Shown: one piece after another, positions 41,135-49,865 of the stretch | Layout of the letters: every line of letters begins with the position of its first letter | How positions within the stretch are numbered: the first letter of the stretch is position 1 | Source of the DNA: CAVUCH01 sp963739995 | GTDB taxonomy: Bacteria; Acidobacteriota; Vicinamibacteria; Vicinamibacterales; JAENWD01 | Length of the DNA: 64,000 bases | Assembly: GCA_963739995.1 (NCBI GenBank) | Contig: CAVUCH010000012.1 | Coordinates: 1-64,000 of the forward strand | Direction of reading: 5' to 3' | The notes under the pieces: model-generated | What the model was told of the DNA's origin: nothing | The model's database searches: none | What the model saw: only the letters and a program-made list of their open reading frames with translations | Made by a program: the position numbers and the translations under genes

Positions 41135-43579
41135 TCAGTCCGACCGCAGCGCCAGCAGTGGGCTGACACGCGCTGCGCGGGCGGCAGGCACGTAGCTGGC
41201 CGCCACAGCGACGACGAGCAGGATTGCGGGCACAGCGGCAAACGTCACGAGATCGAGAGGGCCCACGCCATAGAGCAGCGCCTGCATCAGCCGTGTGGCC
41301 CCGAACGCGAGAGTGAGCCCCGCGGCGACACCGCAGCCCGTCAGCAGGAGACCCTTCCTGAGCACCAGCGAAAGCACGTCCCGGTGGCTCGCTCCGATGG
41401 CCATCCTGATGCCGATCTCGCGCGTGCGCTGGCTGACGAGGTACGACAGCAGCCCGTAGATGCCGATCGCGGCGAGGACCACCGCAAGCGCCGCGAAGAG
41501 GGCCAGCAGCAGCCCGGTGAAGCTCGAAGGCGCCATCGTGTCGGCCACGACCTCGCTCATCGGACGGACGCCGGACACCGGCAGGCTCGGGTCCAGCTGC
41601 GCGACGACGCGCCGCACCGGGTTCGCCAGCTCGCGGGGATCACCGTCCGTCTTGACGACCAGCGTCATCGCTTGCGGCGCGAATCCCGTGGACAGGTGAA
41701 ACTGCGCGTGCGGGATGTAGAACTTCTCCTTCACGGTAGCGGTGATGCCATTGTGTCGGACATCCTCGACGACTCCCACCACGGTGATCCACGGGCGTGT
41801 GCCGTCGGCACCCATGCGAATCCGCCGGCCGATCGGATTGCCGTCGCTCCAGTACCGCGCTGCCATGGTCTCGTTGACCAGCGCGACCTGGAGCGCATCG
41901 CCCCGGTCCGCCACGGTGAAGCCGCGCCCGGATACGACCCGCTCGCCCAGCGCTTCGAGCGCACCTGGCGTCACGACCTGCCAGTCACCCTTGGCATTGC
42001 GCCCGGGTGTCTCCACGAAGCCCTCGACGTCCAGACCCCAGTCCCCGATCGTGGCGCCGAGGGGGAGTGATCGCACCGCACCTGCGGCGGTGACACCGGG
42101 CAGTTCCCGTACGGCCGCCGCGACGCGATCGTAGAAGCTCACGATCCGCTCATTGGTGGAGTAGCTCTCGTCCGGCAGCGCGACGCGGACCGTCAGCACG
42201 CCGCGCGGGTCGAACCCGAGCGGGACCTGCTCCATCGCCCAGATGCTGCGCACCATCAGACCGGCGCAGACGAGCAGCAGCACGGCAAGGGCCATCTCGC
42301 CGGCGATGAGGGCCTGCCGGAACCGCTGCCGTGCCGCCCCCGGCGTACTCTGCCCACCCTCTTTCAGCGACTGCACGGGATCGAGACGCACCAGCCGCGC
42401 AATGGGCGCGAGGCTGAAGAACCCTGTCGTGCCGATACCGACCAGGAGCGCGAACAGGAGCACGGCACCATCCACGCCTGCCGTGGCCACGCGCGGGATG
42501 CTGCCGGGCGCGGCCGACGCGAGCACCTTCACGCAGATGAACGCGAGCACCAGGCCGGCCGCCGCGCCTCCGACCGACAGGAGCAGGCTTTCGGTGAGCG
42601 CCTGCCGCACGAGGCGGCCGTGTCCGGCGCCGAGGGCCCGCCTGAGTGCGACCTCACGGACCCGTCCCTCCGCTCGCGCGAGCAGCAGGCTCGCGACGTT
42701 GGCACAGGCAATCAGCAGCAGAAAGCCGACCGCGACCGCCAACAGCAGCAGCCGCGGCCGCACCACGCCCAGGATCTCCTCGTCGAGGGACACGGCAAAC
42801 GCGTCGAAACGCATGGCCGGCGGGTACGCGCCTTCGCGCGTGCGTGCCGCGGTGATCGCGCGCAGTTCCTGGTTCGCCTGCGCAAGGGTCACACCGGGCG
42901 CCAGGCGCGCCACCGCGTACCAACCGTGGCTCCCGCGTTCGGGGCTGGACGGGTTGATGGTGAGCGGCATCCACAGCTCGGTGGGCTCGGCGAAGTCCTC
43001 CCCGTAGTCGGTGGGCAGCTGGAAGCCCTGCGGCATGATCCCGACGACTATGAAATCGCGCCCGTCCACGCGGATCCTGCGGTGCAGCACGAGAGGGTCG
43101 CCCCCGAACCGCCGCTGCCAGAGCGCGTGTCCCAGAACGACGACGGTGTCGCGCCCCTCGATCTCCTCGTCCGGCGTGAACGTGCGGCCGTGGAGCGGCC
43201 GCGCGCCCAGCGCGGTGAAGACGTTCGGCGTCACCCGTGCGGCGCCGACCCGTTCGGGCTCCGCACGTGAACCGGTGAGGTTCGCCTGCGTCGTGCTCCA
43301 TGCCCCCGCGTCCCGCAGCGAGCGTGCCTGGCGGTAGTCGAGCAGCTCGGCTTCCGACACCCAGGTCTTGTCGAAGTCTGCCCAGCGCGACCAGATCGCG
43401 ACGGTTCGCTGCGTGTCGGCATACGGCAGCGGCGACAGCAACACAGCGCGCGTCACGCTGAAGATGGCCGCATTCGCCCCGATGCCGAGGCCCAGCGTGA
43501 GAATGGCGACGGCTGTGAATGCCGGCGTGCGAGCCAGCGCCCGGACCCCGTACCGCAGGTCCTGCCAGAACGTTTCCAT
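41135..43579 (-). CDS. ADOP-family ABC transporter permease (MacB/FtsX-like)
   Basis: 814 residues from the Met of METFWQDLRYGVRALARTP. First helix LTLGLGIGANAAIFSV, then a MacB-type periplasmic domain, the FtsX-like block LLLIACANVASLLLARAEGR with three helices, a second periplasmic domain (YWSDGNPIGRRIRMG; ITVVGVVEDVRHNG) and a second FtsX block (IGIYGLLSYLVSQRTREIGIRM ... ARAARVSPLLALRSD). This duplicated layout is the acidobacterial duplicated orphan permease type. No ATPase gene is adjacent, as usual for orphans. Inner membrane; substrate unknown. Palindromic repeats flank the gene on both sides, and a second member lies at 55-57.5 kb. Confidence 0.9.
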   Translation of the reverse strand: METFWQDLRYGVRALARTPAFTAVAILTLGLGIGANAAIFSVTRAVLLSPLPYADTQRTVAIWSRWADFDKTWVSEAELLDYRQARSLRDAGAWSTTQANLTGSRAEPERVGAARVTPNVFTALGARPLHGRTFTPDEEIEGRDTVVVLGHALWQRRFGGDPLVLHRRIRVDGRDFIVVGIMPQGFQLPTDYGEDFAEPTELWMPLTINPSSPERGSHGWYAVARLAPGVTLAQANQELRAITAARTREGAYPPAMRFDAFAVSLDEEILGVVRPRLLLLAVAVGFLLLIACANVASLLLARAEGRVREVALRRALGAGHGRLVRQALTESLLLSVGGAAAGLVLAFICVKVLASAAPGSIPRVATAGVDGAVLLFALLVGIGTTGFFSLAPIARLVRLDPVQSLKEGGQSTPGAARQRFRQALIAGEMALAVLLLVCAGLMVRSIWAMEQVPLGFDPRGVLTVRVALPDESYSTNERIVSFYDRVAAAVRELPGVTAAGAVRSLPLGATIGDWGLDVEGFVETPGRNAKGDWQVVTPGALEALGERVVSGRGFTVADRGDALQVALVNETMAARYWSDGNPIGRRIRMGADGTRPWITVVGVVEDVRHNGITATVKEKFYIPHAQFHLSTGFAPQAMTLVVKTDGDPRELANPVRRVVAQLDPSLPVSGVRPMSEVVADTMAPSSFTGLLLALFAALAVVLAAIGIYGLLSYLVSQRTREIGIRMAIGASHRDVLSLVLRKGLLLTGCGVAAGLTLAFGATRLMQALLYGVGPLDLVTFAAVPAILLVVAVAASYVPAARAARVSPLLALRSD

Positions 43580-43671
43580 GCGGCCTCCCGTGTGACCCTT
43601 GGACGGACGCACATCGTGGAAGGTTGTGCGGCCCGTCCGGTCGTTGCGTGCGCGAGCGCCGGGGGCGATCG

Positions 43672-43772
43672 GCCGGGACAAAGTCCCGGCACCACATACG
43701 CCCCGCGCGGGGACTGAAGTCCCGGCGATCGTCATGCCGGCGGACTGGAACCGCGACTTCAGTCTCCGCCGG
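43672..43772. repeat. Cluster of short palindromes upstream of the ADOP gene
   Basis: GCCGGGAC-AAA-GTCCCGGC (43672-43690), a GGGACTGAAGTCCC palindrome ending at about 43726, and GCCGGCGGA/TCCGCCGGC arms (43736-43772) around an inner CTG...CAG. Same core as the cluster at 41032-41122, so the permease gene sits between two related repeat clusters. Confidence 0.7.
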
Positions 43773-43774
43773 CA

Positions 43775-44524
43775 TCACACCGAGAACGACGCCACCACCG
43801 GTGCGTGGTCGCTCGTGCCGACCTCACGGAACACGAGACAGCCGGTCGCCGATGCCGCCAGCTCGCGGCTGGCGAGCACGTAGTCCAGGCGCCACCCGAT
43901 GTTTCGTTGGCGCATGTTGCGCCAGGGCGCCCACCACGTGAACAGTCCGTCATCGTCCGGCGCCAGCGCACGCCCGACGTCCACGAGTCCCTCCCCGATG
44001 ATGCGCTCGAGCAGCGCGCGCTCTTCCGGCAGCTGGCCGATGGCCGTGGGCTTGCGCTCCTTCGGATGCACATCCCTGTCGGTGCGCGCTACGTTGAGGT
44101 CGCCGCACATGACGAGCGGCCTGCCGGCGGCGTGATACTCCGCCGCCAGGTCGCGCATCGCCTCGAGGAAACGCATCTTGGCGGGGAAGTCCTTCCCGCC
44201 GTTCGGCACGTAGATGGAGGCGACGGTGACGTCGCCGAGGAGGGCCGTCACGGCCCGGTTCTCGAAGTCGAACGCCGGGTGCGCAAACGCCGGCCCGTCG
44301 GGCCAGCGCTCCTTGCTGACGTGCAGGCCAACCCCCGAGTACCCCTTGGCCCCGTGCCAGTAGCACCAGTAGCCCTCGATATCGCAGAGGCCCATGGGCA
44401 GCTGGTCGAGCGTCGCCTTGATCTCCTGCAGGCAAATCACGTCGGGACGCTCGCGATCGATCCACTCCAGCAGCTGGCCGTGCCGCGCGCGGATGCCGTT
44501 GACGTTCCAGGTCGCAATCTTCAT
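43775..44524 (-). CDS. xth: Exodeoxyribonuclease III (AP endonuclease)
   Basis: 249 residues from ATG 44524, giving the conserved start MKIATWNVNGIRARHGQLL. Catalytic elements of the ExoIII/APE1 family are present: Glu in CLQEIKA, the VIYVPNGG-type IYVPNGGKDF, CGDLNVARTDRDVH, RNIGWRLDYVLAS and the final TSDHAPVVA with the catalytic Asp-His. It cuts at abasic sites in base-excision repair and degrades 3' ends, in the cytosol. The upstream frame to 44578 has no family similarity. Single gene, diverging from the HAD gene. Confidence 0.92.
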   Translation of the reverse strand: MKIATWNVNGIRARHGQLLEWIDRERPDVICLQEIKATLDQLPMGLCDIEGYWCYWHGAKGYSGVGLHVSKERWPDGPAFAHPAFDFENRAVTALLGDVTVASIYVPNGGKDFPAKMRFLEAMRDLAAEYHAAGRPLVMCGDLNVARTDRDVHPKERKPTAIGQLPEERALLERIIGEGLVDVGRALAPDDDGLFTWWAPWRNMRQRNIGWRLDYVLASRELAASATGCLVFREVGTSDHAPVVASFSV

Positions 44525-44664
44525 CGTGCTAAATATCTGGCGAAATATACAGCAATGAAACCGACAGCGGACGAGCAAGTGGGCAGAGGTGCCATCGAAG
44601 TCGTCATTCGTGCGAAGTGCCTGAATCGCCGAACCGCCCGGCGCTCAGTAGACGACAATTAAGA

Positions 44665-45609
44665 GTGCACCGCGCTGTGTTTCTCGATCTCAACGGCACC
44701 TTGGTCTTGCCGCTGAAACCAGATGCGCTGGATGACCTCACCCTCCTTCCAGGCGCAGCCGAATCGATCGCGCGATTAACGGCTGCGGGCTACGTCTGCC
44801 CGGTCGTGACCGTTCAGAGCCGGATTGCGAGGGGGCTGTTCTCGTTGGCGGACTTCAACGCGTGGTTCGTGCGTTTGGCCGCCGAGCTGAGCGCGAAGGG
44901 CGCGCGCGTCGGGGGCCCTTACGTCTGTCCTCATCGGTTCGCGGAGACCTGCCCGTGCAAGAAACCGAACAGGCTCTTGTACGAGCGCGCCGCCCGTGAG
45001 CACGGTATCGATGTGGCGCAGTCCTTCGTGATCGGCGATTCTCCTGAGGACATGCGCGCGGCGAGGTTGTTGGGAGCGCGAGGCTGCCTCGTGCGAACAG
45101 GCTGGGCGGCCGATACTGACGTCGTCAAGGCCGCGACCCCTGATGCGACCGTCATCGCCCCGTCGATCGCCGAGGCCGTCGGCTGGATTCTCCAGTCACG
45201 TGAGCCGATGCCTGCCCATACGATGCTGTCGGGCCAAGCGATGGACATTGCCAGAGGTGACGTCGGTGACTTTCGGGTTCGGCTCGCGACCCCCGCGGAC
45301 GCAGAGGGCATCACGCTGGCCCATCGACTCCATCGCATCGTTGTGACACATGCAGGACGAGCGCGAGCGCACGGTCGAACTCGAACGGGAGTGCGGCGGA
45401 AGGAGATCGCCCCCATCCGAGTGGCGCCCGACGATCTGGAACCAGACACGCTGCGGGCGGTGACCGAGTCGTTCGTGTTGCGTGAGGGCGCCGACGATGG
45501 CGTGCACGAGACGTCGCCCGATGGCCAAGGTCGCGCAGGTGCTGGGCCGACGCGATCAGCATTGCGACCATTGCGGAATCGAGGATCGCGGCCCAAAACC
45601 GCGACGTGA
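44665..45609 (+). CDS. HAD phosphatase (GmhB/histidinol-phosphatase-like) with altered active site and chimeric tail
   Basis: 314 residues from GTG 44665 (44617 also possible). Residues 1-185 match D-glycero-manno-heptose-bisphosphate phosphatase-like HAD proteins: AVFLDLNGTLV, VVTVQSRIARGLF, the zinc loop CPHRFAETCPCKKPN and FVIGDSPEDMRAA. The first motif is DxNGT instead of DxDGT; the second Asp is the general acid/base in this family, so activity may be reduced or lost. After about residue 190 the reading frame runs into a short GNAT-like start (FRVRLATPADAEGITLAHR, from ATG 45241) and then into a YheU-like remnant, so the tail is not part of a normal HAD protein. Confidence 0.65.
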   Translation: MHRAVFLDLNGTLVLPLKPDALDDLTLLPGAAESIARLTAAGYVCPVVTVQSRIARGLFSLADFNAWFVRLAAELSAKGARVGGPYVCPHRFAETCPCKKPNRLLYERAAREHGIDVAQSFVIGDSPEDMRAARLLGARGCLVRTGWAADTDVVKAATPDATVIAPSIAEAVGWILQSREPMPAHTMLSGQAMDIARGDVGDFRVRLATPADAEGITLAHRLHRIVVTHAGRARAHGRTRTGVRRKEIAPIRVAPDDLEPDTLRAVTESFVLREGADDGVHETSPDGQGRAGAGPTRSALRPLRNRGSRPKTAT

Positions 45610-45629
45610 TCACCGATACGAGTGCTTGA
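45421..45629 (+). pseudogene. YheU (UPF0270)-like remnant
   Basis: VAPDDLEPDTLRAVTESFVLREGADDGVHE closely follows the start of YheU (PxxDLxPETLxxLIESFVLREGTDYGEHE) but has no start codon of its own. The rest continues only in other frames (MAKVAQVLG..., then ADAISIATIAESRI). It is a decayed copy embedded in the tail of the HAD reading frame. Confidence 0.5.
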
Positions 45630-46605
45630 GCACGGCCTCCGGGAGCCGCGCCCCTTGACCTCGATCTTCGCGGCGGCCTCCGCGATCTCACGGAGGTCGC
45701 CTGACGTGAGTTCGACGTTCACCGCACCAAGGTTCTCCTCGAGGCGGTCCAACTTCGTGGTGCCGGGGATCGGCACGATGAACGGCTTCTGCGCGAGCAG
45801 CCAGGCGAGCGCAATCTGCGCGGGCGTCGCACCTTTGCGCTGTGCGATCCGCTTGACCAGGTCGACCATCGCGACGTTAGCGTCGCGCGCTTCGGCGCTG
45901 AAGCGTGGAGAGAACGTGCGAAAGTCCGTCGGATCGAATGTCGTCTTCGCGTCGATCGTCCCCGTCAGGACCCCGGCGCCGAGCGGACTCCACGGTACGA
46001 ACCCGATGCCGAGCTCTTCGCAGATCGCGAGCACGCCGTTTTGCTCCACATCGCGCGTCCATAGGGAGTACTCGCTTTGAATGGCGGCGACCGGGCTGAA
46101 CCGCGTGCGCGCGACGAATCGTCTGAGGCGCCGCCTCGGACAGACCGAAGTGCTTCACCTTGCCGGCCGCGACTAAGTCCTTCACCGCGCCAGCGACATC
46201 CTCGATCGGCACGTTGGGATCGACACGGTGCTGGTACAACAAGTCAATCGTCACGACCTTCAGTCGCGCCAGCATGGCGTCGACGACGCGCCGAATGTGC
46301 TCGGGTCGGCTGTCGAGCGCGCCTGTGCGCGTCCCGGTTGCGGGGTCGAGTTCCCAGCCGAACTTCGTCGCAATCGAGACCTGCGCGCGAATGGGCGCGA
46401 GCGCCTCGCCGACGAGGACCTCGTTGGTTAAGGGACCGTACACTTCCGCCGTGTCGAAGTGGGTCACACCGCGCTCGAACGCGGCGCGGATGATGCGGAC
46501 GCCCTCCTGTCGATCGGTGGCGCCATAGACCCGTTCGAGCCCCATGCATCCATACCCGATCGCGGATACGATGAGGCCGCCGGTCCCCAGTGTGCGCTGC
46601 TGCAT
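45610..46605 (-). pseudogene. Aldo/keto reductase, two frameshifts
   Basis: About 330 residues when joined. The N-terminal half has all AKR marks: IGYGCMGLERVYG, THFDTAEVYGPLTNE (Asp and Tyr), VSIATKFGWE (Lys) and IDLLYQHRVDPNVPIE (His). Near 46093 one extra G shifts the frame; the second half continues FVPWSPLGAGVLTG and FIVPIPGTTKLDRLEENLGA (NADPH-binding loop). A -1 shift near 45650 separates the last residues, which would end at 45610. An NADPH-dependent carbonyl reductase if intact. The AraC-type gene starting at 47660 is upstream on the same strand, a common regulator-target pair. Confidence 0.78.
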
Positions 46606-46622
46606 GTCCTGACCCTCTTCCG

Positions 46623-47660
46623 CTATCGCGCGACCTCGTCGGCGGCAACGCCTTCGTCACGCAGCCTGGCGACGTCCCTCGTGGGCGCACTGCCGAACAG
46701 GCGCGTGTACTCGCGGCTGAACTGCGAGGCGCTGAGGTAACCCACCTCGCGCCCGGCGCTGCCAGCGTCCATCATCCGGGCCAGCATCAGGCGCCGCGCC
46801 TCATGGAGGCGGAGCACCTTCTGGTACTGCAGCGGGGTCATGGACGTGACCGCCTTGAAGTAGTGATGGAAGGCCGACTGCCCCATGTGGGCGAGGTCGG
46901 CGAGGTCCTCCACCGTCATGGGCTGCGTGAAGTTCGCACGTACCCAGGTCACCGCCCGGGCGACGCGCTGCACGCTGGATTCCTTCTGCCCAATCTGCGC
47001 GGCGCGCGGACCGATGGAGCTGAGCAACACGCGAATGAGGATCTCGTCGACGGCGAGCGGGGCCAGCAGGGCGGCACCCGCCGGTTGCGCCATCGTGTCG
47101 ACGAGGCGCGCGGCCGCGTCGACGATAGCCGTGGTGGCCTGGCCGACGAACAGGCCTCGATTGTCCTGGGGGGCCGGCACGCCGTGCGGAAACACCTTCA
47201 GCGCGAGTTCCGCCATGCGATACGGGTTCAGATCAAGTTTCAGGGCGAGAAAGGGCTCGCTCTGGCTGGCGCGGACAATCTGACCAGCGACCGGCAAGTC
47301 GACCGCGTAGACGATCATCCGTGAGGCGTCGTACGAATAGACCTCGCGCCCGAGCATGACGATCTTCGCGCCTTGCGCCACGATGCACAGGGCCGGTGTG
47401 ATCGTGGACCGCACCATCTCGCGGGAGGGCCGTGAGCGCCGGATGGCATGGAGCCCAGGGACAAGGAGGGGGAACGACCCGTCGTACGGAGCGTGCGCAG
47501 CAAGCAGCCGGGCTAAACGGTCCAGGCTTGCGGCCTGCGGCCCTTCATCTCGAGCGACGGTCGTCGCACGAGTCGCCACGCTTGCCAAGCGCAGCGGGGA
47601 GCGGTTGGGTCGGCCAACGCGTGCGCGCGTGGTAGAGGCGGGCTGCATGTGCGCCTTCAT
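46623..47660 (-). CDS. AraC-family transcriptional regulator
   Basis: 345 residues. The N-terminal half is an AraC_N cupin (FPLLVPGLHAIRRSRPSREM; TPALCIVAQGAKIVMLGREVYSYDASRMIVYAVDLPVAGQI), typical of regulators next to aldo/keto reductases. The C-terminal half has two HTH motifs (MTVEDLADLAHMGQSAFHHYFKAVT; AGREVGYLSASQFSREYTRLFG). It probably activates the aldo/keto reductase gene that begins 18 bases after its stop. The first 45 residues are Arg-rich and may not be translated; a shorter start is possible. Intact, unlike its target. Confidence 0.85.
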   Translation of the reverse strand: MKAHMQPASTTRARVGRPNRSPLRLASVATRATTVARDEGPQAASLDRLARLLAAHAPYDGSFPLLVPGLHAIRRSRPSREMVRSTITPALCIVAQGAKIVMLGREVYSYDASRMIVYAVDLPVAGQIVRASQSEPFLALKLDLNPYRMAELALKVFPHGVPAPQDNRGLFVGQATTAIVDAAARLVDTMAQPAGAALLAPLAVDEILIRVLLSSIGPRAAQIGQKESSVQRVARAVTWVRANFTQPMTVEDLADLAHMGQSAFHHYFKAVTSMTPLQYQKVLRLHEARRLMLARMMDAGSAGREVGYLSASQFSREYTRLFGSAPTRDVARLRDEGVAADEVAR

Positions 47661-48144
47661 GGTTCAACTCCTCAGACCTTAATCCCAGCCGATCCTGGCG
47701 GACCGATACCGCAGCGAAGCGCCAGCACCGGTCAGTGCAATCAGCGTAGCAGGTCCGCCCTCAAGCAATTTGCACGATCCCGCGAAATCCTGACCAGTTC
47801 CTGCGGCGCCTAGCCCGGTACGGCGTCTGCTCAGCCGTGTCGTCATTGGGCGTGCGGTCGCGCTCCGCTCGTCCGGCACATAAGACAGGACGTCGTCCCG
47901 CGCCACCGGTGGCGACCGATCCGATGCATTCGCAGGATCAGGCAAATCTTTCGCGGAGATCGGCAAAGTGCCGACCCTCGCGGGCCCTAGACTGCTTGGC
48001 AGGACATTGCCTGCACTACGCGTCGAAGGACCCGACACCATGCCCGTTCGCGATTGGTCAACCGGACGAAGTGGACATCAACGAGATCCTTTTCCGCCCG
48101 ACGCGGCAGGAACTCTGATGAGGAACTGTGGGGAGATAGTGATC
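47661..48144. other. 484-base divergent intergenic region
   Basis: It lies between the AraC-type regulator and the sugar dehydrogenase, which diverge. Short ORFs on both strands lack ribosome-binding sites and family resemblance. I see no RNA gene or clear promoter boxes. Confidence 0.5.
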
Positions 48145-49302
48145 ATGGCCTTTACGCGCCTGTTCGGCTTCGTCCTGTCCGCCGCTTTACTCGCTACTGG
48201 CGTTCCAGCCATCGCCGGTCAAGGCGAGTCACCGGTGGCTTCGCTGGTGCTGCCTCAAGGATTTCAGGCCGACGTGTTTGCCGACAAGGTCGAAAACGCC
48301 AGGTCGATGGTGCTCGGCCCGCAAGGCACGGTCTTCGTTGGTTCACGGACGGCGGGCAAGGTGCATGCGGTCATCAACCGCGACGGAGACTTCAAGGCCG
48401 ACCGCGTCGTGGTAATCGCCAGTGGCATGAACCAGCCGAATGGGCTGGCGATGCGCAACGGCGCACTGTACGTGGCGACCGCCAACCAGCTTCTCAGGTT
48501 CGATGACATCGAGAAGCACCTCGACGCGCCTCCCGCGCCTGTCACCGTCTCGAACGACCTGCCCAACCCGAAGGCCGGGCACACCTGGAAGTTCATCGCC
48601 TTCGGCCCGGACGACATGCTTTACATGTCGATCGGCGCGCCGTGCAACGTCTGCCTGTCACCCGCCATGGTGTCGGCGATCGTGCGGATGAAGCCGGACG
48701 GATCGGGAATGGAGGTGTTTGCCGAGGGCGTGCGCAACAGCGTCGGGTTCGACTGGCATCCGGTCACGCGCGAGTTCTGGTTCACCGACAACGGCCGCGA
48801 CATGCTCGGCGACGACGTGCCAGGCGACGAGCTCAACGTGGCGCCGAAGGCCGGCCTGCACTTCGGTTTCCCGTACTGCCACCAGGGCGACGTCACCGAC
48901 CCCGAGTTCGGCACGCAGCGCGCGTGTTCGACGACCGAGGCACCGGCCCAGACGCTCGGGGCCCACGTGGCCGCCATCGGTTTCACCTTCTACACAGGCG
49001 ACATGTTTCCGAGCAGCTACAAGAACGCCGCGATCATCGCCGAGCACGGCTCGTGGAATCGCGAAACACCGAGCGGCTATCGCGTCATGGCGGCCCGGAC
49101 GAATGGGCGCCGTGTGACGAGCTACGAACCATTGGTGGAAGGCTTTCTCCCGGGGATGAAGGCTGGCACTGCGCCTGGCGGTTGGGGTGCCGGCAAGGCG
49201 GCTCAGGGACGGCCGGCCGATGTGCTGCAACTGCCGGACGGATCCATCTTGATCAGCGACGACAGCGGTAATCGCCTCATCCGCGTCAGCTATCGGCGGT
49301 AG
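48145..49302 (+). CDS. Exported PQQ-dependent sugar dehydrogenase-like (sorbosone dehydrogenase/GSDH) protein
   Basis: 385 residues from ATG 48145, with GGGAG nine bases upstream. Signal peptide MAFTRLFGFVLSAALLATG. The beta-propeller is shown by recurring blocks: FQADVFADKVENARSMVLGP, GMNQPNGLAMRNGALYVATANQLLRF, GHTWKFIAFGPDDMLYMSIG, GVRNSVGFDWHPVTREFWFTDNGRD, AIIAEHGSWNRETPSGY and LPDGSILISDDSGNRLIRVSY. This matches the sorbosone/glucose dehydrogenase (GSDH) family, many of which bind PQQ. CNVCL near residue 170 is a Cys pair, perhaps a disulfide. Substrate unknown. The SnoaL-like gene follows 30 bases later. Confidence 0.88.
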   Translation: MAFTRLFGFVLSAALLATGVPAIAGQGESPVASLVLPQGFQADVFADKVENARSMVLGPQGTVFVGSRTAGKVHAVINRDGDFKADRVVVIASGMNQPNGLAMRNGALYVATANQLLRFDDIEKHLDAPPAPVTVSNDLPNPKAGHTWKFIAFGPDDMLYMSIGAPCNVCLSPAMVSAIVRMKPDGSGMEVFAEGVRNSVGFDWHPVTREFWFTDNGRDMLGDDVPGDELNVAPKAGLHFGFPYCHQGDVTDPEFGTQRACSTTEAPAQTLGAHVAAIGFTFYTGDMFPSSYKNAAIIAEHGSWNRETPSGYRVMAARTNGRRVTSYEPLVEGFLPGMKAGTAPGGWGAGKAAQGRPADVLQLPDGSILISDDSGNRLIRVSYRR

Positions 49303-49332
49303 CGCGCTCACAACGTTGGAAAGGACTAACAG

Positions 49333-49791
49333 ATGAACTTGAGACTGCCAATTCTCGGACTCGCTTTTTTCCTCTTTAGTGCGACCAGCTCTATCGCACA
49401 GACTGCCACGGCGGAACAAGAGGTCATTCAGCTATCGAAGAACAAATGGCAATGGATGGCCGACAAGGCCGTGGACAAACTTGGACCGCTGTTCCACGAC
49501 AGGTCGAAGTTTGTGCATATGAGCGGCACCTGGAAGAAGGACGAGGAGCTGGACATCATTCGCACCGGAAGAATTTGGTACAAAAAGACTGATGTCCACG
49601 ATGTGGCGGCAGAGGTTTTCGAGAATACTGCTCTCGTCTGGAGCCGCATCACGCTACATGCAATGGTCCGGGACAATGAGGCGGTGACTGAGTTTACAGT
49701 GACCGAGATCTACCAAAGACAAGGTAGTGATTGGAAACTATTGGATCTGACGTTTAGCAGTGTGCGCGACACCCACCAGATTCAGAAATAG
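49333..49791 (+). CDS. Exported SnoaL/DUF4440-like protein
   Basis: 152 residues with AAGGA eight bases before ATG 49333 and signal peptide LGLAFFLFSATSSIAQ. The mature domain reads VIQLSKNKWQWMADKAVDKLGPLFHDRSKFVHMSG, VHDVAAEVFENTALVWSRITLHA and EFTVTEIYQRQGSDWKLLDLTFS, the NTF2-like cone fold of DUF4440/SnoaL-like proteins. It is visibly richer in A and T than its neighbours (many AAG, ATT, ACT codons), which hints at separate origin. It may be co-transcribed with the sugar dehydrogenase. Ligand or reaction unknown. Confidence 0.85.
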   Translation: MNLRLPILGLAFFLFSATSSIAQTATAEQEVIQLSKNKWQWMADKAVDKLGPLFHDRSKFVHMSGTWKKDEELDIIRTGRIWYKKTDVHDVAAEVFENTALVWSRITLHAMVRDNEAVTEFTVTEIYQRQGSDWKLLDLTFSSVRDTHQIQK

Positions 49792-49865
49792 TTCATCCAC
49801 TCTGCGCGATCCTGGTCGACGAACAACTCTCAGGTATTGAAGTCGCTCGGAAACTGAGGTGATGC

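Noticed and set aside
44474..44560. Leaderless promoter for exonuclease III (TATTTA five bases before ATG)
   Set aside because: A matching -35 box is not present at the right distance, so the evidence is too weak.
47679..48118. Short ORFs between the AraC regulator and the sugar dehydrogenase
   Set aside because: No ribosome-binding sites, no family resemblance, and they overlap on opposite strands.
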